Assembly: GCA_937925845.1 (NCBI GenBank)
Contig: CALAML010000063.1
Coordinates: 1-38,720 of the forward strand
Length of the DNA stretch: 38,720 nt
From: an uncultured Acidimicrobiales bacterium
GTDB taxonomy: Bacteria > Actinomycetota > Acidimicrobiia > Acidimicrobiales > CALAML01
Direction of reading: 5' to 3'
This document shows, piece by piece, positions 33,576 to 38,720 of this stretch. Position 1 is the stretch's first letter. Each line of letters begins with the position of its first letter. Below the pieces are notes generated by a model, which was not told where the DNA came from, searched no databases, and was given only the letters and a program-made list of their open reading frames with translations. The translations under genes and the position numbers were made by a program.

Positions 33576-35249
33576 ATGCGTAGCGCTCACCCAAACTCAA
33601 CCCGTAATCCGATCCGCTCACTGAAGCGGCTGATTGCGGCACTCACCGTGCTTGCAGTCGGCGCCATCGTCAGCCTGTTCGGCCAGGTCTCACCCGCTGG
33701 GGCCCAGGCCGACCACGACGACCACCACCATGACCACTCCATCTTCACCACCGGGGCCTTTGCCACCCAGTCCGCGTGTGCCGGAAGCCAGGGAGGCATT
33801 CCATCGACCGCCGGCCAGGCTACCGACCGTATGGTGTGGCCGATTTCGGCCGTCGCTGGCTCGCCGGTCGGGTGTCGATATCACCCCATCGACCATGTGT
33901 ACCGGTTCCACAACGGTCGTGATTTTGGCGCCGCGGCCGGAACGGCGGTGGTCGCGGCCTACGACGGCACCGTGGCCTACAACAGCGGGAGCTGTGGAGG
34001 TACCACCGTGTTGACCCACGCCTCGGGGTACACCACCCACTACATTCACTTCACCTCCGAGGTGGCGGCCAACACCGCGGTACGAAAAGGACAGCGCATC
34101 GGTCGGGTGGCGATCAACCCCCACAACCAGTGCTCCACCGGGCCCCACCTCCACTTTGAAATCCGACGCAACGGCGTGGCCATCGACTGGGACAACAACA
34201 TCCCCGGTCGGCCCTGGGTCACCGCCGGTACCAACATTCCTGTCGACTGGGCCGGCTTGATCGTGCCCACCTGCAACGGCAAGAAGGCCACCCATGTGAT
34301 GGTTCCAGGCCAGTGGCTCAACGGCACCAACGGCGACGATGTCATCGTCGGCACCTCGGGCCCTGACTTCATCAACGGTCTGGGCGGCAACGACACCATC
34401 TGCGGCCTCGACGGCAACGACACCATCAAGGGTGGCTGGGGCAACGACTTCATCTATGGCCAGAAGGGCAACGACACCATTGAGGGTGAACAGGGTCACG
34501 ACTTCCTCTACGGCGGTCTTGGCAACGACACTCTTTCTGGCAACCGCGACAACGACACCATCTACGGCAACGGCGGCCGCGACCTCCTCTACGGCAACCT
34601 CGGCAACGACCATCTGATCGGTGGCGGCGGGACGGGCGACAGCTGCAACGGCAACTCCGGCAACGACTACACCTACCCCGAGGACGGATGTGAATCCCGC
34701 AGTGGAGTCAGCCTGCTCCGCAGCCCGAACGCCAACACCACCCAGCCCACCGCCAACGACAACACCTCCAACAACAGCAGTGGCTGGCAGGCGGTACGGG
34801 TGAACGGCTCCACCAACGGAGACGGCTTCATCCTCTTCGGCAACGGCACCCGCACCTGGGTCTCCCCCACCTGCCGCAACCAACTCCAAAACGCCGGCAC
34901 CACCTTCACCGCCGTCGCCTGGAACACCATCTCCCCCAACACCCAGGTCAGCAACGCCCCCACCTGCAACACCATCCAAACCACCCTTGGAGGCACCACC
35001 AACCAACCAACACCAAACAACCCCCAACCCAACAACAACAATGGGTTGGAGCTGGTGGCGCTGAACGGCTACGCCGATGGATGGATCCTGGTGAGCGACG
35101 GAACCCGGCAGTGGATCAGCCAGAGCTGCCGCAACCAGTTGGTCAACGCCGGCAAGGGACTGCGCATCGCCGATTGGGGTAGTGAAGTAGTCAACCGGGC
35201 CAACACCTCCAACGTCTTGAGCTGTGACCAACTTCAGAGCCGCCTCTGA
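33576..35249 (+). CDS. Secreted M23 metallopeptidase with RTX-type repeats and duplicated C-terminal module
   Basis: 557 residues from ATG 33576, chosen for AAAGGA 8 nt upstream; the longer frame to 33333 adds an implausible Arg-rich piece. Seen: signal peptide to about residue 44 (LIAALTVLAVGAIVSLFG; cleavage near AGAQA), then a His-rich patch (ADHDDHHHDHS) that may bind metal. Residues 80-230 are an M23 (LytM-like) endopeptidase with HNGRD (H112, D116) and GPHLHFEI (H191, H193), the zinc and catalytic signature for cutting peptidoglycan cross-bridges. Residues 252-350 are 11 nonapeptides of the RTX type (GGNDTICGL, DGNDTIKGG, ...), expected to bind calcium. Two related modules follow (403-470 and 489-557), each with W(V/I)S..CRNQL and a Cys pair, joined by an Asn/Pro/Thr linker. 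It is divergent from mreB, suggesting wall remodelling. Confidence 0.9.
   Translation: MRSAHPNSTRNPIRSLKRLIAALTVLAVGAIVSLFGQVSPAGAQADHDDHHHDHSIFTTGAFATQSACAGSQGGIPSTAGQATDRMVWPISAVAGSPVGCRYHPIDHVYRFHNGRDFGAAAGTAVVAAYDGTVAYNSGSCGGTTVLTHASGYTTHYIHFTSEVAANTAVRKGQRIGRVAINPHNQCSTGPHLHFEIRRNGVAIDWDNNIPGRPWVTAGTNIPVDWAGLIVPTCNGKKATHVMVPGQWLNGTNGDDVIVGTSGPDFINGLGGNDTICGLDGNDTIKGGWGNDFIYGQKGNDTIEGEQGHDFLYGGLGNDTLSGNRDNDTIYGNGGRDLLYGNLGNDHLIGGGGTGDSCNGNSGNDYTYPEDGCESRSGVSLLRSPNANTTQPTANDNTSNNSSGWQAVRVNGSTNGDGFILFGNGTRTWVSPTCRNQLQNAGTTFTAVAWNTISPNTQVSNAPTCNTIQTTLGGTTNQPTPNNPQPNNNNGLELVALNGYADGWILVSDGTRQWISQSCRNQLVNAGKGLRIADWGSEVVNRANTSNVLSCDQLQSRL
34329..34625 (+). repeat. Tandem 27-nt repeats encoding RTX nonapeptides
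   Basis: Eleven imperfect 27-nt units, each coding a 9-residue GGxGxDxhx-type repeat with recurrent AACGACACCATC. They form the calcium-binding beta-roll of the M23 protein. Confidence 0.85.
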
Positions 35250-35682
35250 GCAGCTATCCCGGCTTCGGTGAGGTGTGCGGAGGCACGATCCGCCCCACGT
35301 AGCAGCCACCACCCTCCTGGCGCCATCGATGCAGATTGCCTCCGCAATCGATGGCCGCCGGGAGGGTCCCGACGCGTTTCCGGCCAAACCTCGTTCCGCT
35401 GGCCCTTGTAGGCGAGTCGCCGGGCGCGCCTTGTGTTTCCCGGCGAGCGCGCCAAACGCCGGCCCATCTATGCCCGACGCACGAGTGCACTGCAGTGCCC
35501 CGAAGTTCGGCGCCGCGGGCGAGCCACCAGCTACGATTCGCCAAGCGATAGCGCCACGGCTACGCCTCCGAGTTCACGAAGGTGACCCGACGATGACCCT
35601 CATCTCCACCCCGGGCGACGCGAAGGGCAACATGAGCGATGAGTCCGGCCCCGATGCCGGGTTCGCCGGGCAATGAGCTGAC
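35250..35682. other. 433-nt non-coding stretch rich in inverted repeats
   Basis: No convincing coding frame. It holds a 55-nt imperfect hairpin (35312-35366), a second stem (35417-35424 with 35439-35446) and a 12-nt palindrome GCACTGCAGTGC (35487-35498). It could be the 3' region of the M23 transcript, a structured RNA or a decayed mobile element. Confidence 0.5.
35312..35366. repeat. Imperfect 55-nt hairpin
   Basis: CCCTCC (35312) pairs with GGAGGG (35361); inside are CCATCGAT/ATCGATGG and GATTGC/GCAATC arms around a CTCC loop, with a bulge. No T-run follows, so a simple terminator is unlikely. Confidence 0.55.
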
Positions 35683-36129
35683 GTGGAGATCTGGGAGGTC
35701 ATCGCCCGTGCATCGATCGGCGATCTTGTGGCCCGCTACAACAGCAACGGCGATACCGGTCGCTTCGCCCAGGTGCTGGAGTTGTTCGCCGATGACGCGG
35801 TCATGGTCGTCGAGGACACCACCTACGAGGGCAAGGACGAGATCCTGACCGTGTTCACCGGCGCCCAAGACAACCTGCGCACCGATGCCACTGACCGCGC
35901 TCCCGCCTACATCCGGCACCACACCGCAACCCATCAGGTCGATTTTCGGGATGAGGCCCACGCCACCGGTCGCTGCTACTTCCAGGTGCTCAGCCCGATT
36001 GGTCTGGACCACTGGGGTCGCTACGCGGACACATATGCATGCGTGGATGGCACTTGGCGCTTTACCCGCCGCCACGTCACCGTGGACGGTCAGGCCCCCA
36101 ACTCGGTCTTTCCGGCCAGCGACGGCTGA
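35683..36129 (+). CDS. SnoaL-like / NTF2-fold protein
   Basis: 148 residues, cytoplasmic. The start EIWEVIARASIGDLVARYN, then RFAQVLELFADDAVMVVEDTTYEGKDEI and the later ATGRCYFQVL and GRYADTYACVDGTWRFTRRHV strands, fit the NTF2-like SnoaL fold (an alpha+beta barrel with a polar pocket). Family members include polyketide cyclases, ketosteroid isomerases and steroid or aromatic-compound-binding proteins; the substrate here is not predictable. GTG 35683 is used because the conserved fold begins there. There is no clear Shine-Dalgarno and a stop lies just upstream in frame. It is convergent with ndk and preceded by the hairpin-rich non-coding stretch; no metabolic neighbour gives a context. Confidence 0.8.
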   Translation: MEIWEVIARASIGDLVARYNSNGDTGRFAQVLELFADDAVMVVEDTTYEGKDEILTVFTGAQDNLRTDATDRAPAYIRHHTATHQVDFRDEAHATGRCYFQVLSPIGLDHWGRYADTYACVDGTWRFTRRHVTVDGQAPNSVFPASDG

Positions 36130-36212
36130 GGCCGACGCTGACCCGGCCAATGGGCCAGCCTGGCTGCCCGACAACAAGGCCGACGGGGAGCGGCGAGCCT
36201 ACTGGCGTGTCA

Positions 36213-36620
36213 CTAGAGGTTCGGGAAGAAGTTGGCGATCTCGGTGGCGGCCGACTCGTTGGCGTCGGAGCCGTGCACCAGGTTCTCGGTGGTTTCGGTA
36301 CCGAAGTCGCCCCGGATGGTGCCGGGCGCGGCTTCGGCCGGGTTGGTGGTCCCCATCATCGTCCGCACGATGGCAAAGGTATCTTCCGGGCCCTCAAGCA
36401 CCATCAGCATCGAAGGACCACGGGTGATGAAGGCCTCAAGATCGGGGTAGAAGGGCTTCTCCACGTGTTCGGCGTAGTGCTTCTGAGCCAGCTCAGGAGT
36501 AATGGTGCGCAGCTCAGCCGCCACCACCTTGAGGCCCTTGGCCTCAAACCGGCCGATAATTTCTCCCACCAGACCCCGCTCAACGGCGTCGGGCTTACAC
36601 ATCACAAAGGTTCTGTTCAC
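36213..36620 (-). CDS. ndk: Nucleoside diphosphate kinase
   Basis: Balances NTP pools by phosphate transfer through an active-site histidine. 135 residues, normal length. Seen: NRTFVMCKPDAVERGLVGEII at the start, and the active-site block ENLVHGSDANESAATEI. GTG 36620 matches the family start. GGAGG lies directly against this GTG, too close to act as a ribosome binding site, while TAACCT (36633-36628) lies exactly 7 nt upstream, so a leaderless transcript is likely. The frame continues upstream to 36704, without a family match. It diverges from the small secreted protein gene at 36740. Confidence 0.97.
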   Translation of the reverse strand: MNRTFVMCKPDAVERGLVGEIIGRFEAKGLKVVAAELRTITPELAQKHYAEHVEKPFYPDLEAFITRGPSMLMVLEGPEDTFAIVRTMMGTTNPAEAAPGTIRGDFGTETTENLVHGSDANESAATEIANFFPNL

Positions 36621-36633
36621 CCTCCAAAGGTTA
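36620..36633 (-). promoter_or_regulatory. Candidate leaderless promoter of ndk
   Basis: TAACCT on the minus strand (36633-36628), then 7 nt (TTGGAGG) to GTG 36620. It fits the TANNNT -10 rule with transcription starting at the start codon. Confidence 0.5.
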
Positions 36634-36739
36634 ATGGGGGTGCCGCCCAAATCGGCGCCTGTCCCAACCCGGCGCGCGCCGACTTTATAAGAAGTACCGC
36701 CCATAGCCGCAGGGTCGACATCCTGGTACTGCTGGTGTC

Positions 36740-37192
36740 ATGCGCCGCATCTCCCGTCTTCTGGTTAGTTTCGCGGGACTTGCGATGCTGGCCTCAACCC
36801 TGATCGTCTTCAGCGGATCCCCAAGCCCGGCCGACGCCCAAAACCAGGTCAGGGGCTACACGCTCCTGCACTACGACGGCTTTCACCACTACGCCTGCAA
36901 GCGCTGGTTCAACACCCCCTACGGCGGCGTCTTTGAGATCCGCACCCTCACCATCGACCGGCCCGGCGGGCTCAGCCGCACCCAACAGGGTGCCGGCAAC
37001 ATCGTGGTGGCCACCAAGCGCAACGGCACCTACTTCAACTGGAAGGGCAACACTCGCTGGTGGCGCCGACTCAACGGCCAGAAGTTCTTTATCTCCGGCC
37101 CCCAACGCGACCGGTTCTGGGTGCAGGTCCAGGGCTACGGTCCCACCACCAGATCCTTCTCCCCCAACCAGATCGTCCGCTGCGCCCGCTAA
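36740..37192 (+). CDS. Small secreted protein, unknown function
   Basis: 150 residues. Signal peptide at 1 to about 34 (LLVSFAGLAMLASTLIVFSG, cleavage near ADAQ-NQ). The mature part is about 115 residues, rich in Trp, Tyr, Arg and Gly, with two Cys (HYACKRWF and IVRCAR at the end) that could form a disulfide. I do not recognise a family. ATG 36740 is chosen as it gives the full signal; the region upstream overlaps ndk's 5' side. A TATAA-like box lies about 36676-36681. The protein could be a small beta-barrel wall or matrix protein, but there is no direct evidence. Confidence 0.7.
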   Translation: MRRISRLLVSFAGLAMLASTLIVFSGSPSPADAQNQVRGYTLLHYDGFHHYACKRWFNTPYGGVFEIRTLTIDRPGGLSRTQQGAGNIVVATKRNGTYFNWKGNTRWWRRLNGQKFFISGPQRDRFWVQVQGYGPTTRSFSPNQIVRCAR

Positions 37193-37227
37193 GGCCGACC
37201 CAGGACCGGAGCTAACGCTGGGCGCCC

Positions 37228-38562
37228 TCAGTCCAGATACACCCGACCGGCGGGTTGTTCCGGCGGGCGGGCTTCGAAGTTGGCCCGGAGATGGCTGCGG
37301 GCTTCGCCGATGGTGTAGACCGACCCGGTAACGAGGATCAGATCGAGCTCGCCGGCAATCACGAGTGCCCGCTCCACCGCATCGGCCACCGTGGGCACCA
37401 CTTCGGTGCTGGCCCCGAGCCCTCGGGCCGCCGCGGCCAGTTCGTCGGCGGGGATGGCCCGACCGGAATCGGGGGCGCAGGCGATGACCACGTCGAAGCT
37501 GGTGATGTCGAGCGCCTCCAACACCTCGCTGGCGTCACGCTCCAGCATCCCGACCACGGCGATGCGAGTACCGGTGACGGTGATCTCGGAGTTCAACGTT
37601 TCCTTCACCGCAGCCGCCGCCGGCACGTTGTGGGCGCCGTCGAGCACCACCAACGGCTCGATGGAGATCACCTCAAAGCGTCCCGGTGCCTCGACAGCAG
37701 CCAAAGCGGTCTGGGCGATCTCGGGCTCGACCGGACGACCAAAGAAGGCCTCCACGGCCATCAGTGCTGTGGCCGCGTTGTCGCCCATATGGGCGCCATG
37801 AAGCGGCAGGTACAGCTCGTCCAGTTGCCCGTTTGGTGTGTTCACCGCCAGCATCTGCCCGCCCACGGCCACCTGACGGTCGGACAGCTCGAAGTCCAAC
37901 CCACCCCGATACAGCTGGCGATGGGGCTCGGCAGCAAAGATCGAAACCAGGTCGTCGTCGATGTGGCCGAGCACCACGGCCGAGCCGGGCTTGATGATGC
38001 CCGCCTTTTCAAAAGCGATCTTCTCCCGCCACTGCCCCTCACCATCGGTATGGTCCTTGCCCACGTTGGTGATCACCGCCACATCGGCCTCGACCACGTT
38101 GGTGGCATCGAAACGCCCAAAGATGCCGACCTCAACCACCGCCACATCCACCGCGACATCGCTAAACCACCTGAAGGCGGCTGCGGTCAACAACTCGAAG
38201 TAGCTCGGGGTGCCATCAAACATCGCCTCCAGCGCGGCGATGCCACCGACCACCTCGCCAAACTCGGCCTCGGAAATCTGTTCACCGCTGCGGCTCATCC
38301 GCTCGGTGATCGACTCCACGTGGGGGCTGGCGTACACGCCGACCGACAACCCGGCCGCCGACAGGATCCGTTCGATCATCCGTGACACGGTGCCCTTACC
38401 GTTGGTCCCGGTCACATGAATCACCGGGAACGCACGGTGGGGATCGCCCAGCACCGCCATCAGCCGCTCGGGGCCAACCAGAGAAAGGTCATCCCAGTCA
38501 CCAGCCACCGCTTCGCGGTTGATGTGAGCATCGAGCCACTCGTTGGCTTCGGCAAAGGTCAT
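37228..38562 (-). CDS. folC: Bifunctional folylpolyglutamate synthase / dihydrofolate synthase
   Basis: Adds glutamate to dihydropteroate and/or tetrahydrofolate in folate synthesis. 444 residues. Seen: P-loop HVTGTNGKGTVSRMIERIL (49-67), ASPHVESITERM, VEVGIFGRFDATNVVEAD, VITNVGKDHTDGEGQW and LDGAHNVPAAAAVKE, all Mur ligase/FolC family motifs. ATG 38562 (or GTG 38565) gives the usual start, with the longer frame to 38700 overlapping the preceding gene. It lies 25 nt downstream of the partial gene that ends at 38588, likely an operon. FolC differs from MurC-F ligases in the DGAHN and TGTNGKG motifs, both present. Confidence 0.96.
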   Translation of the reverse strand: MTFAEANEWLDAHINREAVAGDWDDLSLVGPERLMAVLGDPHRAFPVIHVTGTNGKGTVSRMIERILSAAGLSVGVYASPHVESITERMSRSGEQISEAEFGEVVGGIAALEAMFDGTPSYFELLTAAAFRWFSDVAVDVAVVEVGIFGRFDATNVVEADVAVITNVGKDHTDGEGQWREKIAFEKAGIIKPGSAVVLGHIDDDLVSIFAAEPHRQLYRGGLDFELSDRQVAVGGQMLAVNTPNGQLDELYLPLHGAHMGDNAATALMAVEAFFGRPVEPEIAQTALAAVEAPGRFEVISIEPLVVLDGAHNVPAAAAVKETLNSEITVTGTRIAVVGMLERDASEVLEALDITSFDVVIACAPDSGRAIPADELAAAARGLGASTEVVPTVADAVERALVIAGELDLILVTGSVYTIGEARSHLRANFEARPPEQPAGRVYLD

Positions 38563-38587
38563 CACCCCGCCGAGCGGCCCAAGATCG

Positions 38588-38720
38588 TCAAGGTTGGGAT
38601 ACGTGACCCGGGACGACGCTGGGCAGCAGCGCGGCCTTTGACCAGTCGAGTGAATCTGTTGGCACGACCCGCTCGGCGATCTCGCCCGCGGTATACGCAT
38701 CCAGCTCGACCAGCCGCTCG
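38588..38720 (-). CDS. C-terminal end of an unidentified protein (partial, runs off the window)
   Basis: The last 44 codons of a minus-strand frame ending at TGA 38588, with a chain starting ERLVELDAYTAGEIAERV and ending SVVPGHVSQP. It is too short for me to name. It lies 25 nt upstream of folC on the same strand and probably shares its transcript. The codon bias is like that of neighbours. Confidence 0.55.
   Translation of the reverse strand, partial: ERLVELDAYTAGEIAERVVPTDSLDWSKAALLPSVVPGHVSQP

Noticed and set aside
33690-35387. 565-codon minus-strand frame opposite the M23 gene
   Set aside because: Val/Gly/Ala low-complexity shadow of the repeat-rich plus-strand gene, which has clear catalytic and signal motifs.

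Overview
This window looks like a chromosomal segment of a high-GC actinobacterium. I favour the class Acidimicrobiia (Ilumatobacter/Microthrix-like). The grounds are strong GC bias at third codon positions, a class II DAHP synthase, several candidate leaderless promoters (TANNNT 6-7 nt before a GTG/ATG), and a complete mreBCD-mrdA-rodA elongation operon running straight into radical-SAM-pair, RNase E/G, L21, L27, obg and proB genes. The class is an inference from gene order and style. I found no tRNA, rRNA, CRISPR array, insertion sequence or prophage.

Layout. Positions 1-2650 carry a sigma-70 family factor with a good terminator, then aroG (class II DAHP synthase). Positions 2660-5925 (minus) hold a putative polymorphic-toxin locus: a secreted 799-residue protein with a signal peptide, a middle region, an Asn/Asp-rich linker, a Hint self-processing domain and a C-terminal D-x10-ExK nuclease-like domain, followed by a small gene in the position of its immunity protein. 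A PaaX-family regulator diverges from it. Positions 7134-9649 (minus) encode a MoxR AAA ATPase and its VWA partner; then come proA (minus) and a SAM methyltransferase (minus). Positions 12269-17404 (plus) encode a CbxX/EccA-like AAA ATPase, a membrane-anchored coiled-coil protein, the lipid II flippase MurJ and a PspA/IM30 protein, ending at a strong hairpin terminator.

Positions 17577-33212 are one uninterrupted minus-strand run of 12 genes: mreB, mreC, mreD, mrdA (PBP2), rodA, TIGR03960-type radical SAM, TIGR03936-type partner, RNase E/G, rplU, rpmA, obgE, proB. It links cell-wall elongation to RNA decay, ribosome biogenesis and proline synthesis. A candidate promoter (TTGCAC-16-TAAGAT) lies upstream of mreB. 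Two unusual DNA structures interrupt the run: four spaced dyads between rodA and the radical SAM gene, and a 17-bp-stem inverted repeat overlapping the probable rplU promoter.

From 33576 to the end are a secreted M23 peptidase with 11 RTX-type nonapeptides and a duplicated C-terminal module (plus), a hairpin-rich non-coding stretch, a SnoaL/NTF2-like protein (plus), ndk (minus), a small secreted protein (plus), folC (minus) and the 3' end of one more minus-strand gene.

Most of the window is housekeeping. The accessory and least-described parts are the toxin/immunity locus (2663-5922), the CbxX plus coiled-coil pair, the M23-RTX protein, and the non-coding dyads and hairpins. Proposed start sites are often internal to longer open frames; the reasons are given per gene.
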